Shown here in pieces: positions 8,365 to 17,591 of a DNA stretch of 64,000 nt (position 1 is the first letter of the stretch; every line of letters starts with the position of its first letter). The notes beneath the pieces were generated by a model that did no database searches, was not told the DNA's origin, and saw only the letters and a list, made by a program, of their open reading frames with translations. The stretch covers positions 62,001-126,000 of the forward strand of contig NZ_CP139087.1 in assembly GCF_038024855.1 (NCBI RefSeq), in the 5' to 3' direction. The DNA comes from Methylocella tundrae. Lineage in GTDB: Bacteria > Pseudomonadota > Alphaproteobacteria > Rhizobiales > Beijerinckiaceae. A program made the position numbers and the translations under genes.

Positions 8365-8886
8365 CTACCTCCCGTCAGCCGCGCTCGCCTCGGCGAGTTC
8401 AATCTCCGCCTGGCGGCGCAGGCGCAGGACATGCGCCTGTACCTGCTGCAGATATTCCTGCTTGTATTTAGGCGTATGCGAATGATAGAGGGCGACGCCC
8501 TCCCAAATATCGCCGCCCGCCTCGTCGAGGCCCTTGCGCAGGATCCAGGCGCCGCCTTCAATGTTGGCGCAGAAATTATCGCGCAACGCCACATAGGTTG
8601 CTTCAGGCGAGGCGCGCCAATGCTCCGCGAGCTTGCCGATCCATGTGTCGTTCACCTGCATCGGGCCGATATCAACCGTCTTGTTTGTGTTCTGGCTCAC
8701 TTTCCCCAGCCTGCCGTTCTCGACATTCAACAGAATGACGAGCAAATCCGGCGGCAACTGATAGAGGCGCGCCGCCGCCATGAGGCACTCGCCGACGACG
8801 CTCCCGTCCGTTGCGTACTCGCCCGCCAGCGCAGGCTGCCCCGCCACGAGGAGAGACGCCAGAACCCCGCCAAGAACTGCTTTCAC
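8365..8886 (-). CDS. Lytic transglycosylase-like protein of the transfer locus
   Basis: 173 residues with a signal peptide (about 1-22) and an SLT-like fold: E56 in the segment ILLNVENG is the likely catalytic Glu and GPMQV at 74-78 is the conserved family motif. Such enzymes open peptidoglycan so that the secretion channel can cross it. The GTG start (8886) overlaps the previous TGA stop as GTGA, and GAGAGG lies upstream. C-terminal residues 140-173 are helical and charged. The short length is usual for conjugation-associated transglycosylases (VirB1, PilT type). Confidence 0.8.
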   Translation of the reverse strand: MKAVLGGVLASLLVAGQPALAGEYATDGSVVGECLMAAARLYQLPPDLLVILLNVENGRLGKVSQNTNKTVDIGPMQVNDTWIGKLAEHWRASPEATYVALRDNFCANIEGGAWILRKGLDEAGGDIWEGVALYHSHTPKYKQEYLQQVQAHVLRLRRQAEIELAEASAADGR

Positions 8887-9293
8887 GATTTCCTCTCCCT
8901 GTTCCTGATGCGCGCCGTGGCTTCGTCGAAGACACGGCCCAACTCCACCACCATGATCCCCCGCGACGTCGATGCCTGCGCGATGGCCTCCATCACGGCC
9001 AGCATGACCCCGGTAAAAGCCGCGCCGCCAATTCGTTTCACCCGCCAGCTGAGAAGCGCCTGAATGTCCCGCTCCAATTCAAGCGCGAAGCCGCCTCCGG
9101 TTACGTCGCGCATCAACGCCTCGCCCGCGAACAGAAACACGGGAAGCAGCCCATGCGCGGCCACGGCCGCGTCCACCGGAATCACCACCTCCACACCCTG
9201 CGCCTTGTCTTCGAGAATGATCGGCCGTCCACCCTCTTCGAGAAGGCGCGTCAATACGCTGCCGACGAAATCAATGTCGAGATCGCCCTTCAC
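8883..9293 (-). CDS. Hypothetical protein in the icmS position
   Basis: 136 residues from GTG 9293, which overlaps the icmT stop as GTGA; a longer frame would run into icmT. The product is soluble and mostly alpha/beta, with no signal peptide, hydrophobic around residues 30-65 and ending in a basic NRERKS tail. It follows icmT directly, as icmS does in Legionella and traL follows traK in R64, and its size is close to IcmS (114 residues). I see only faint sequence likeness to IcmS, so the match rests on gene order. Alternatives include a lineage-specific chaperone. Confidence 0.55.
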   Translation of the reverse strand: MKGDLDIDFVGSVLTRLLEEGGRPIILEDKAQGVEVVIPVDAAVAAHGLLPVFLFAGEALMRDVTGGGFALELERDIQALLSWRVKRIGGAAFTGVMLAVMEAIAQASTSRGIMVVELGRVFDEATARIRNRERKS

Positions 9294-9589
9294 GCGAGCC
9301 TCCGCCGTTTCCACGAGGGAACCGCCGGCCGCAGCGGACCGACGAACAGGCGACGCAGCATTCTGAGGGCTGTGGGCATGGTGAGTCCGGCCCAGCTGAT
9401 AACCGAGAAGAAGATAATGCCGCTCATGGCGATGTAGAATGTCGTCCAGCACCAATAGACGACGAACACCAGCAACGGTAGGCACGCGCGCGCATCAAGA
9501 ACCAACACCTTTACTGGCCGCCCAGTATCTCTCCACATTCTGAAACCCTCACTCCAGTTCGCGCCGTACATCGGCGGCCGTTTCTTCAT
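9290..9589 (-). CDS. icmT: IcmT/DotK-region small membrane protein, IcmT (TraK) family
   Basis: 99 residues from ATG 9589, with GAGGG 8-9 bases upstream; a second ATG at 9571 is the alternative. The family pattern is visible: W.EGFRMWRDTGRPVKVLVLDAR, then two closely spaced hydrophobic segments (about 35-75), then a basic RRLFVGPLRPA region. Legionella IcmT is 86 residues. It lies directly after dotB, overlapping its 3' end by about 40 bases, and is followed by a GTGA overlap, so the four genes dotB-icmT-(icmS position)-transglycosylase are translationally linked. Confidence 0.8.
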   Translation of the reverse strand: MKKRPPMYGANWSEGFRMWRDTGRPVKVLVLDARACLPLLVFVVYWCWTTFYIAMSGIIFFSVISWAGLTMPTALRMLRRLFVGPLRPAVPSWKRRRLA

Positions 9590-10721
9590 CGATCCGGCCC
9601 TCTTCCAAAGCGATCGCAATCGCCTTTTCATAGGACTGGCCGTCTCTTTCGAGGGCTTCCATCGTCAGATGCGGCCAATCATCGGCCGCAGCGCTCGCAA
9701 GTTTGTCCCTGAATTTTTTTTCGAAAACCAAAAACTCTCTGAGCGGCGTCCATTTCCCATCCGGGCGTTTGACCAATCGCTGATTGATCACCAACCTCAG
9801 GGACTGCGCACAGGAGATCATCGCTTCCTTGAACTGTTCCGCCGGCAGCAGGCTCGCGACGCGCTGCATCGTCAGCGCGACGTTTTCCGCGTGGAGCGTC
9901 GTCGCCGCCGCATGCCCCGAGATCGCCGCGTGAATGACGGCCTGCATATGCTCGGGCTTGCGGCACTCGCCGACGATGATGTCGGTTGGCTGGCGACGCA
10001 TCGCCCCGGCCAACGCAAGATCAAAGCTCTGGATGTTGCGCGGGATCTCGCTCTGGTTGATGGCTGAAGTAGGGCTTTTCACCCGGTCGAACAGAAACTC
10101 GATCGGCTCCGCGAATTCGATGATGTTGCGGTGCGAGGCCGGATCCACGAGCTTCGCCAGCGTCATCCCGCCTATCAACGTCGATTTGCCCGATCCGGTC
10201 GCGCCCGACACAATCATCAAACCCTTCTTCATCTGAAAAGACGACAGGATCCCGGCTTCGACATTCTGTTTTTCGAGAGGCGGCGGCAGGTCTTTCACCG
10301 GTCGGATCGTGACGTTGGCGCCATCGCCCCGGCTCGTCACCGTGCCCGACACATTGACGCGAAACCGCAGCGTCGTCGTCCGGCTGACGCCGATCACATA
10401 CATGACGTTGAGGTCTTTGCCGCCCTGCAGGCGCGCCATGCCGTCCGCGCCGTAAAGATGGTTTACGATTAACGCCGCCTCCTTTTCGTCCAAGGGTGGC
10501 CGACTAATCTTGTGGTTCTCGCCGTAAAGGCGAAACGAGGCGGGCTGCCATGTCGTGAACATGATCTGCTCGGCGCCGAGCCGATGAACATGAGACATGA
10601 AGGAGTCGAGCCCAGGCGCATGTCTGCGCGGCTCCGTGACCCAGGCAAGCCCTTCGTCTGGCCAGGCATAACGGTCGGCGGCGCCGGCTCGCGCCGCGCC
10701 GCTCTCTGGATGATCGAGCAT
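9549..10721 (-). CDS. dotB: DotB (TraJ) secretion ATPase
   Basis: 390 residues, a VirB11/PilT-like hexameric ATPase that powers the type IVB machine from the cytoplasmic face. Walker A SGATGSGKST lies at 172-181, an Asp/Glu box around IIEFAEPIEF (200-209), Walker B-like DIIVGECR at 247-254 and a His box SGHAAATTLHAEN at 268-280. Length matches DotB (377) and R64 TraJ (384). It lies directly downstream of dotC, the conserved dotD-dotC-dotB order. Start ATG 10721. Confidence 0.95.
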   Translation of the reverse strand: MLDHPESGAARAGAADRYAWPDEGLAWVTEPRRHAPGLDSFMSHVHRLGAEQIMFTTWQPASFRLYGENHKISRPPLDEKEAALIVNHLYGADGMARLQGGKDLNVMYVIGVSRTTTLRFRVNVSGTVTSRGDGANVTIRPVKDLPPPLEKQNVEAGILSSFQMKKGLMIVSGATGSGKSTLIGGMTLAKLVDPASHRNIIEFAEPIEFLFDRVKSPTSAINQSEIPRNIQSFDLALAGAMRRQPTDIIVGECRKPEHMQAVIHAAISGHAAATTLHAENVALTMQRVASLLPAEQFKEAMISCAQSLRLVINQRLVKRPDGKWTPLREFLVFEKKFRDKLASAAADDWPHLTMEALERDGQSYEKAIAIALEEGRIDEETAADVRRELE

Positions 10722-10741
10722 GACGCTCTCTTTCCGCTGGA

Positions 10742-11698
10742 TTATTTAGGACAATTGGTCGTCGTCGACGGCCAGACCGCCTTGTTCGCCAGCAAGCCCC
10801 GCTGCTCGGTGATCCGCGCGATCTTGTCGCCCGCGCGCAGTTCCGCGCCGCCGCCGTTCACGACGCTGTTCTCAAAAACAACTTTCGGGTTTTCAACGAC
10901 GCCGGCCCGAAGCAGAACGCGATAGCGGGCCATCCCAATGATGTCGCGCTGCAGCCGGCCGAGATCGGACAGGAAGATCTCGACGCCCTGTTTTTCGCCT
11001 TGCGCCCAACCCTCGGCGACAAATTTATTCCAGTAAGCCGCTTCAGGCTCCGTCCGCGGCAAGACCGCTTCCGAAGGGCGGCGCGGCCAGCCCCAGTCCC
11101 GCACCAGATAGGACCGCCAGTTCGGCGGCGCCGAAGCCAGTTGCGCCTGCCTCGTGATCGAATAAACGCACGCCGTTTCGCGCGCCACCTGCCCCGCATC
11201 GCCGAGCGCAAACGCCATCTGCGCCTGCGACACGATCGGCGGGCGCATCAGGATCTGGCTTGAACCGTGATGAAGAACGAGAGGACCAAAGTCGTAAACG
11301 CTGTCGAGCGACGCTTCGTATCGCCGAAGCATTTCATTGATTGCGAAGGATCGCGCCGCCAGACCACCTTGCGCGCCATAAGCGAGCCCGGCGGCGTGCA
11401 GCACCTCTTCTCGCCCCGGTTCGAGGCCGCTCCCCGGCCCGGTCGCTCCGGCCCGCGCCGCCTGCAGCGTCTCCAGTGACGGCGGGCGCTCGCCCCCCAC
11501 GACCGCCGGAACTTGCGCGGCTCCGGTCACGGGTTTGTTCAACGGATTGCCAAGTTCATGCGCCGCGTCATCGACCACGGCCGGCGGCGGCATGGGCGGA
11601 ACCGGCATGATCGTCACGCCGTTTTCCGCAAGCGCCGGGCAGACGGGAAGAAGCGCGGCGAGCAGGGCCGCGCGGTAAATCCTCCGCAAATTAGACAT
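10742..11698 (-). CDS. dotC: DotC (TraI) outer-membrane complex protein
   Basis: 318 residues with an N-terminal signal peptide (about 1-23); no lipobox Cys is obvious, unlike the lipidated Legionella DotC. The central segments RYEASLDSVYDFGPLVLHHG, WRSYLVRDWGWPRRP and EGWAQGEKQGVEIF are family hallmarks. DotC and DotD help DotH reach the outer membrane. The ATG at 11698 overlaps the dotD stop (ATGTCTAA), so the start is well supported; a longer frame to 11920 overlaps dotD and is rejected. Confidence 0.9.
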   Translation of the reverse strand: MSNLRRIYRAALLAALLPVCPALAENGVTIMPVPPMPPPAVVDDAAHELGNPLNKPVTGAAQVPAVVGGERPPSLETLQAARAGATGPGSGLEPGREEVLHAAGLAYGAQGGLAARSFAINEMLRRYEASLDSVYDFGPLVLHHGSSQILMRPPIVSQAQMAFALGDAGQVARETACVYSITRQAQLASAPPNWRSYLVRDWGWPRRPSEAVLPRTEPEAAYWNKFVAEGWAQGEKQGVEIFLSDLGRLQRDIIGMARYRVLLRAGVVENPKVVFENSVVNGGGAELRAGDKIARITEQRGLLANKAVWPSTTTNCPK

Positions 11699-12188
11699 GA
11701 TGGATGACCTCGATCGTTTGATGCTGCGGATCGACCCGGACCGTCGCCTGGCCCCCGGCGTCCTCGCCGATCTGCTCGAGAAGGTCGTAAATGCGATGCG
11801 GCCCGCTGTAGATCCCGATGGCCAGCGGTTGCGCGTTCGATGGCGCGCTGATCGCCACCCTGTAACCGATCGTCCGCCCCAGCGATTCGATGGCTCCGTC
11901 AAGCGGACCATTCCACTCAAAAGCGACGACGCGATCCAGTTCGGCGGGAACGATTATGGGAAAGGCGCCGGCCGCCTTGCGCGGTTGGAGGCGCCCTATC
12001 CGCCCCATCTCGATATCGACCTCCTGCATGCTTTTCTGCAGAGCGAGTTCGGCGTTCGGCATTCCGGTCGTGGCGACAGTCGTCGGAACTTCGACCGACG
12101 CGCAGCCCGCGAGCGGCGCGGCGAAAAGCATCGCCGCCGCGCTGATCCTGTTTCTCCATCTTGTTCGGTGTTTCAGTGTATCCGACAT
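11691..12188 (-). CDS. dotD: DotD (TraH) lipoprotein
   Basis: 165 residues with a lipoprotein signal ending LAGC at about residues 26-29. The C-terminal half (about 75-165) is a secretin-N0-like domain, as in DotD, recognisable by FEWNGPLDGAIESLGRTIGY and YDLLEQIGEDAGGQATVRV. DotD is an outer-membrane lipoprotein of the core complex. Start ATG 12188 with GGGAG 7 bases upstream. It is the first gene of the dotDCB block. Confidence 0.88.
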   Translation of the reverse strand: MSDTLKHRTRWRNRISAAAMLFAAPLAGCASVEVPTTVATTGMPNAELALQKSMQEVDIEMGRIGRLQPRKAAGAFPIIVPAELDRVVAFEWNGPLDGAIESLGRTIGYRVAISAPSNAQPLAIGIYSGPHRIYDLLEQIGEDAGGQATVRVDPQHQTIEVIHHV

Positions 12189-12251
12189 GCTGTGCTCCCA
12201 TCGTCCACGATCCAGCCTAGTGGCCGAGCGCGCGAACGGGATGCACGAAAT

Positions 12252-12692
12252 TCAATATCTTTTCGGCGGTGCCGAAACCCAGCTCAGGCTGTCGTCCCAG
12301 CGCCTGCCGCCTCGCGGTTTTTTGCGCGAGCCATCCATTTCCGCAATCGCGCCGCCAAACCGGTTGTCGCCCGGCGTCCCCCGCAAGCAGTAAAACACGA
12401 ACAATAAGAGATGGCCTATGATGGTCAGTCCGACCAACATCCACCAGCCGGTCCGGCCGATATCGTGCAGCCGCCTTACGCCGACAGCGATCGACGGCAG
12501 CCAATGCACGAGGTTCACGAGCCAACAAAGCGCGCCGACCCCCAAAAAGCGGGGCGTCAGGACTAGGGCGTCAACGATCGACGCCCCCATGGAAAACAGA
12601 GTCGCGAACAGAAAAAAGCACCAGAACTCCGAACGCGCCGCGCGCCCTTCAAACAAGGCATAGTTCCGCATCGCCGCCAGATAGGAATTCAT
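12252..12692 (-). CDS. DUF805 family inner-membrane protein
   Basis: 146 residues with the DUF805 layout: an aromatic N-terminus (YLAAMRNYALFEGRAARSEF), four hydrophobic segments over about residues 22-110 and the hallmark VGVRRLHDIGRTGWW. The family is widespread and its job is unknown. Here it lies between icmB and dotD in the same direction, an unusual place for it; it may be a cargo gene or a recruited envelope protein. The C-terminal 30 residues are basic and polar. Confidence 0.85.
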   Translation of the reverse strand: MNSYLAAMRNYALFEGRAARSEFWCFFLFATLFSMGASIVDALVLTPRFLGVGALCWLVNLVHWLPSIAVGVRRLHDIGRTGWWMLVGLTIIGHLLLFVFYCLRGTPGDNRFGGAIAEMDGSRKKPRGGRRWDDSLSWVSAPPKRY

Positions 12693-12740
12693 AGGGATAT
12701 CCTTTTCTTGCCCCGCATCCGGCGGCCCTGCTCGACTCCG

Positions 12741-15700
12741 CTATTCGGCGGCGATCGCCATCTCGTCCTCTTCGTCAGCATAGGGTCGAAGCTTAAGAGC
12801 GATCCCTCTGCCGTCGATCAACTCGTCCGCCAAATCATCGATCACGCCGGTCTGAGCGCGCGCGTCCACCTCGCCGCCGCGCAACCGGTCGGATTTTCGC
12901 CGCTCGATCTCCTTTAGCGCGGAGCCTGTCGGAAAGACCTTGGAGAGCCGCCGGAGCGCCTCGCTGAACCCCACCTTGTCATAGAGCCGGTTGCGCAACG
13001 CAGTGTCGCCTGGCGTCGTCGACAAGGCCCATAATTCGATCGGGCCAAGCGTATTGACCAGCAGCTGCTCGTATTTCGAGTTATCGACCTGCAAGACCGC
13101 CAGGAACGGCGCGCCGTTCGGCCCCGGGCCGTGTAGCCCGTGCCGCACGATTGCGGCGCTGGCCTCGGAAAGATTGAAGCGGGTGATCACCTCTTCCGAC
13201 TCCTTCTCGTCGCCCGCCCGCAGCACGAAACGCCCCGTCGACTGGCTGATCAGGGCGTCGCCCATGTCGGACAGTCTCTGGCTCGAGAACCCCAGCTGAA
13301 TATTGTGTTTGCGCCCCTCGCGCGCGTCGAGCTCCGCCTGCGCGCGAACCTGCGGACTGCCGAGGGTGCGATGCCATTCGTCATAGTCGAGCCGCTTGAC
13401 CGTTTCGTAGATCTCCTGAAAGCGGCGCGCGTGATAGGAGCGGACAGGCAACGGCACGTAACGCAGGTAATCGGGTTTCAGAAAAAAGTTCCGGGCGAGG
13501 ATATGGCGCCCCAGCAGATACATCATTTCTGTCTGGCGATTGGAGGCGGCCGATCCTGTCGGCGCGACTTCCTGCAGATCGAGCACGATGATTCTGGCCG
13601 GGCCGAAATCGAGTTTCGTCGGACTGTTCAAGGTCGGAAACTTGCGGATCGCGTCGTAAATGTAGCGCTCGAAGAGTTGCGACGCCTGCTCCGCGGTCAG
13701 CGCGATCTTTAGATTGGCGAACATGTCCATGACCTGTTCGGAGCGCGCCGCGCTGATCAGATCCTCCAACACCGGCACCGCATGACGCTGCGCGATCTCA
13801 GCGAGCCTGTATTCGCGCACATTGCACAACGCCGTGACGACATCCCGCCAGAGCGGATCCTCCGCATGCAGCTCTATCCTGTGTTTTGCGATCGCCGCAT
13901 CAACCATCTCCTCGACGCCGCGCCGATAGCGCTTCGGCGAGGCTCCGGGCACATCCGTGCAAAGACGATATGCCTCATCAACGACAAGCCCGATCATCTG
14001 CGCCATTCCTTCGAACGGCGTGCTCTCCTCCGGCGGCAACGTAAGCAGCGCCAGAAAATTCTGCAGGAACGCCTTCTCCAGCGGCAAAGGCTGCTCGCAT
14101 CCGACTTGCAAATCAAACACGTTGAACTCATAGCCCGGCGCGAACTGCATCGTGGTATAGATCGCCTCATGCCGGCGCTCCGGTCCCAGCGCTTCCTGGA
14201 TAAGCCGCACAAATCCTTCCGCCGACGAGCCGATGTCCACCTTCCCAATAAGCGGCAGTTTCGCTCCCCGGCCGTCCAGCACCGCGGGGCTGAGACACAG
14301 CCCGATGTTAATCGTGTTCGCCATTACGGATTTGCCCGATCCTGGCGGCGCTACAAAAATATCAATCACCAGAGGACGCTTCGATCCCCCCGACGGGTCA
14401 TAAGGCCAGATCGCCCCGTTCGGCAGCCGGAACAGGACGCTGCCCTGTTCCCATGGAGACACGGTATGATTCCACGGCAACATCGGAAGGGCATCGCCGA
14501 GCAAGGCGAGCGCGGGATTGCCTGTCGACGCCAGCGCGAGACCCGGCACCGAACTCATAACCCCGTCCAGCGGGTCGCCCGCGATGCGCGCGGTTTTGCA
14601 ATTGCCCCACCCCTCGACACGCTGCGAGAGCGTCGAGGCGCGGCGCCGAAGTTTCCGCGACTGCCCCACCGGAGCCCATGTCGCGAAGGACGCACGCAGC
14701 TTCACGCTGATATGATTGTCCTTCTCGCGCGCCGACCGCAGCATCGCGAAGGCGCGCTGCAAATCCCGATTCGCGGGAAAGATCGACAGGAATGACGCGC
14801 CGATTTCCTTGAACGCCATGCCGGCGCGACCGCCGCCCTCGAGAATGAAGGAGCATCGCCAAGGCAGCCGGTCCTGACCGAGGTAGCTGGCGAGTTCGAC
14901 GAACGGGCGTGGATCCTCCGGCCCGATCGTCATATCGACGCTCACATACTCATTTTCGCCAATCTCGACCCGCTGCCCGCCATGCGTCACAGCGTCCGCG
15001 TGAAACATCTGGCTGCGCAACGATGGCCACAAAAGGCCTTCCTTTCCCGGCCGCTTCACGTCCTCTTCCGGCAAGCGCGGCATGACTTTGTCGCCGACCA
15101 GGATAGGACTCCATTTGGAGGCGACGGTTTCCCGATACATCGCCTCCCGGCTCGCGATCAGCGCATCCTTCGCCGAAAGCTCCGTCGCCGCGACATCGAG
15201 CCCGTGCAGGGCCGCCGCGACGCGCCTGACAAATCCCGTGTGATGCGCAGCCATCAATTCACTGCGTAAAAAGAAGCGCTGCGAATCGCCGATGGCGGGG
15301 CATTGCTTCGCCGCCGCGGCTTTCTCCTCGTTCATCTGCTTGACCTCTTCCTTGGTCAACACAGCGCGACGCGTCCAGAGAATGAGATAGGACGCCTCCC
15401 AGCGCATGGTGGAGGCCCAAAGCCGCAAGCGTTCGTCGAGAATATCCTTCAGATCAATTCCGAGTTCGTGGGCGACATGCCGGCACGCGTCCATGTTGAC
15501 GCGCTCAATTTCACTGATCGCCTGATCCGGATCCGACAAGTACCACCCGACGATGGCATGGCCCTTGTTCTCCAGTGTGCCGGACAGATCCAGTCTCAGC
15601 GACGACGACAACCTCTCGATGTCGGCGCGCGTCGCCATTCTTTTCATGCCGCCGATGCGGATGAAGGACAGGTAATCGCCCTGCTTCGTCACAAGCGCAT

Positions 15701-15800
15701 CGCCGTGCGAGGTCTCCACGTCGCAATAGCCGGCAAGCGGCTGTTTCAGCGCCAATGAGATGCCGGCCAACATCCGTGAAATGCTATTCAACACGATCAT
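12741..15800 (-). CDS. icmB: IcmB/DotO (TraU) secretion ATPase
   Basis: 1019 residues, the VirB4-like ATPase of the type IVB system. A Walker A box (APPGSGKS) lies near residue 485 and Walker B (RIIVLDLQEVAPTG) near 735. Length matches Legionella DotO (1009) and R64 TraU (1014). It sits at the inner-membrane channel base with DotB. Start ATG 15800 is chosen because a GGGAG lies just before it and the sequence upstream reads through icmJ in another frame; a 1144-residue version is rejected. It follows icmJ, as in Legionella. Confidence 0.93.
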   Translation of the reverse strand: MIVLNSISRMLAGISLALKQPLAGYCDVETSHGDALVTKQGDYLSFIRIGGMKRMATRADIERLSSSLRLDLSGTLENKGHAIVGWYLSDPDQAISEIERVNMDACRHVAHELGIDLKDILDERLRLWASTMRWEASYLILWTRRAVLTKEEVKQMNEEKAAAAKQCPAIGDSQRFFLRSELMAAHHTGFVRRVAAALHGLDVAATELSAKDALIASREAMYRETVASKWSPILVGDKVMPRLPEEDVKRPGKEGLLWPSLRSQMFHADAVTHGGQRVEIGENEYVSVDMTIGPEDPRPFVELASYLGQDRLPWRCSFILEGGGRAGMAFKEIGASFLSIFPANRDLQRAFAMLRSAREKDNHISVKLRASFATWAPVGQSRKLRRRASTLSQRVEGWGNCKTARIAGDPLDGVMSSVPGLALASTGNPALALLGDALPMLPWNHTVSPWEQGSVLFRLPNGAIWPYDPSGGSKRPLVIDIFVAPPGSGKSVMANTINIGLCLSPAVLDGRGAKLPLIGKVDIGSSAEGFVRLIQEALGPERRHEAIYTTMQFAPGYEFNVFDLQVGCEQPLPLEKAFLQNFLALLTLPPEESTPFEGMAQMIGLVVDEAYRLCTDVPGASPKRYRRGVEEMVDAAIAKHRIELHAEDPLWRDVVTALCNVREYRLAEIAQRHAVPVLEDLISAARSEQVMDMFANLKIALTAEQASQLFERYIYDAIRKFPTLNSPTKLDFGPARIIVLDLQEVAPTGSAASNRQTEMMYLLGRHILARNFFLKPDYLRYVPLPVRSYHARRFQEIYETVKRLDYDEWHRTLGSPQVRAQAELDAREGRKHNIQLGFSSQRLSDMGDALISQSTGRFVLRAGDEKESEEVITRFNLSEASAAIVRHGLHGPGPNGAPFLAVLQVDNSKYEQLLVNTLGPIELWALSTTPGDTALRNRLYDKVGFSEALRRLSKVFPTGSALKEIERRKSDRLRGGEVDARAQTGVIDDLADELIDGRGIALKLRPYADEEDEMAIAAE

Positions 15801-15882
15801 CTCCCGACTTTTGAGTATTCCAGGGATCTCAAAACGCACGTTAGCGCTCGCACAGTTGGGAGCGCCCCTCCTCGCGCCGCGA

Positions 15883-16506
15883 TTATCGCGGCGGCGCCCC
15901 CAGCGCCGCGATGAGCTCTGGATAAATATCCTTGCCATTGCGGTAGAAGCGCCCCAGCGGCAAAAGCCTAAGTCCCCCGAGCAGCGTCGCGCGTTGAGAA
16001 TAGATATCCGGCTTGAGGCCAAGCAGCGCAAAGCCAAGATTGCGCGGCGAACAAGTTCCGAGCAAAGCCTCAACCTTTTCCGACCGCGCGCGCAGAGCCA
16101 TGGACGCCGCGAAGGCCGCTTCCGAAGCCGCTGCGCCCGCCGCTGGGGCGCGGGCCACGTCGGCCGGCAGTCCATGGACCGCCAACGTCGCGTGGACGCC
16201 GCGCGCCAGGGCGTTGAGCGCTCCCTGCGTCAGTTCAGGGATCCAGACCAGGGTTGCTTCTTCGTCTATCGTCTCGCGATCCAGATGTTGGGCGAGATGA
16301 CATAGGACGCATGCGGCAACGATATTCTCGCCCGCGTGGTCAAGGTGGTCGCCGTTCAAATGAAACGGCTCCTGCCAGCTTGCGGTTTTAAGACCGCAAA
16401 ACCGGCAGGAGCCGTAACTGCCGCTTCCCTGCGGCTTGGACGAAGGCTCCTCACACGACACAAGAGCCGACGTATGAGCCGACAGGGTGAGCGGCAGTAG
16501 ACGCAT
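15883..16506 (-). CDS. icmJ: IcmJ/DotN (TraT) zinc-binding coupling-complex protein
   Basis: 207 residues. C34, C37, C66 and C69 form two CxxC pairs around the signature HLNGDHLDHAGENI, matching DotN, which binds zinc and joins the DotL-DotM coupling complex. No signal peptide or membrane segment. The 208-residue length equals Legionella IcmJ. It lies between icmD and icmB, the same order as in Legionella. Start ATG 16506 is 5 bases from the icmD stop. Confidence 0.88.
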   Translation of the reverse strand: MRLLPLTLSAHTSALVSCEEPSSKPQGSGSYGSCRFCGLKTASWQEPFHLNGDHLDHAGENIVAACVLCHLAQHLDRETIDEEATLVWIPELTQGALNALARGVHATLAVHGLPADVARAPAAGAAASEAAFAASMALRARSEKVEALLGTCSPRNLGFALLGLKPDIYSQRATLLGGLRLLPLGRFYRNGKDIYPELIAALGAPPR

Positions 16507-16511
16507 GGCGC

Positions 16512-16940
16512 TTACTGGAACGTCACCGCTGCGGAGGTATCGGTGATCGTCGCGTTGGCGCCGGTCGCCGTGTTCGCCGCTTTCTGGATCCAGTTGCCGC
16601 CCGTGACCAGCAAGCCGGTCAAAACGAGACCCGCCACGCCGGCGGCGACCTTCCCGGATTCACGATTTTCCGGCTGACGCGACTGCCACAGATACCAGGC
16701 GCCCGCGATGAAGGTGATCAGAGCCCCAACATACATGGCGGTCGAAGCTGCGAAGCCGCCGGAGGTCGAGAACTCCTGCGCGATGGTCTGAACCTGCGAG
16801 CCGATCGTCCCGGTCGCCGCGAAGGCGTTGCTCGAGGCAACGCCCATCCCGGCGAGCGCGGCGACGAAGGACCCCACCCGGCGGCGAACAGGGTTAACCA
16901 GAATGGTAGACGTTGTGTATTTGACAAGATCGAATTTCAC
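16512..16940 (-). CDS. icmD: IcmD/DotP (TraR) membrane protein
   Basis: About 142 residues from GTG 16940, chosen because AGGAGA lies 7 bases upstream; an ATG at 16958 would place that site inside the gene. The protein has a signal-like segment (about 16-42) and two further hydrophobic segments with a short WYLWQSRQPENRESG loop, the pattern of IcmD/TraR, which resembles VirB2-type pilins in size. Position between icmC and icmJ agrees with Dot/Icm order. Confidence 0.8.
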   Translation of the reverse strand: MKFDLVKYTTSTILVNPVRRRVGSFVAALAGMGVASSNAFAATGTIGSQVQTIAQEFSTSGGFAASTAMYVGALITFIAGAWYLWQSRQPENRESGKVAAGVAGLVLTGLLVTGGNWIQKAANTATGANATITDTSAAVTFQ

Positions 16941-17040
16941 CAGATCTCTCCTGAACATCGAACTGAGTGTGGTACTGAACGAGGACCTCCCCCGCGAGAT
17001 CCAGACTGGCAGCGGTGCTTGCGAACGCCAAAATCATTTC

Positions 17041-17580
17041 TCAGGCCGTGGCCTGAAAAACCCCCGCCAGCCACGTCGTAATCGTGAGAATATTTACCAA
17101 CATGATGCCGAAGGTGAACTGCACCAGGCATCCACCCTGACTACGGTTGCTCCTTCCATTGATCACCGATCGCCACGCCACTACGGCGAAGAAGCACGCC
17201 ATCGCTCCAAACGACTGAAAGAACGCCTGGAATAGCGTGACGACGTTCACCACAGTGTCCCCAGGCGCCGTCCCAATGACCGTGCCGACCGTCGGGGCGA
17301 CATAGCTGGTCAACGCGCCGACCGAGACCTGCAGGCTCGTTCCCGCGCTCGCGTTCGCCATCGTCAACACCTTGTCGAAAGACGCAAACGCGCCGCAGAG
17401 AACCAGCGACACGAAGGGAATCCACGGCCGGCCGTGGAAGGGGTTGCCAGGATGCGCCATCATCCAGAAACCCCAGGCAGCGAAAAGGAAGCTCGCGAGC
17501 GCCATGAGGTAACAGAATGTCGGGAGGAGGATCGCCATGGCATTGCCAATCTCTCCGGCGAAATCAACGAGTCCCTGCAT
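17041..17580 (-). CDS. icmC: IcmC/DotE (TraQ) membrane protein
   Basis: 179 residues with four hydrophobic segments (about 15-37, 50-65, 95-115, 150-172). The family features FCYLMALASFLFAAWGFW and GGCLVQFTFGIMLVNI are visible. A strong GGAGG lies about 8 bases before ATG 17580. It is an inner-membrane component of the type IVB machine with unknown detailed role. DotV is a close paralogue and cannot be excluded, but the place just before icmD favours IcmC/DotE. Confidence 0.82.
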   Translation of the reverse strand: MQGLVDFAGEIGNAMAILLPTFCYLMALASFLFAAWGFWMMAHPGNPFHGRPWIPFVSLVLCGAFASFDKVLTMANASAGTSLQVSVGALTSYVAPTVGTVIGTAPGDTVVNVVTLFQAFFQSFGAMACFFAVVAWRSVINGRSNRSQGGCLVQFTFGIMLVNILTITTWLAGVFQATA

Positions 17581-17591
17581 TTCCCGCCCTC

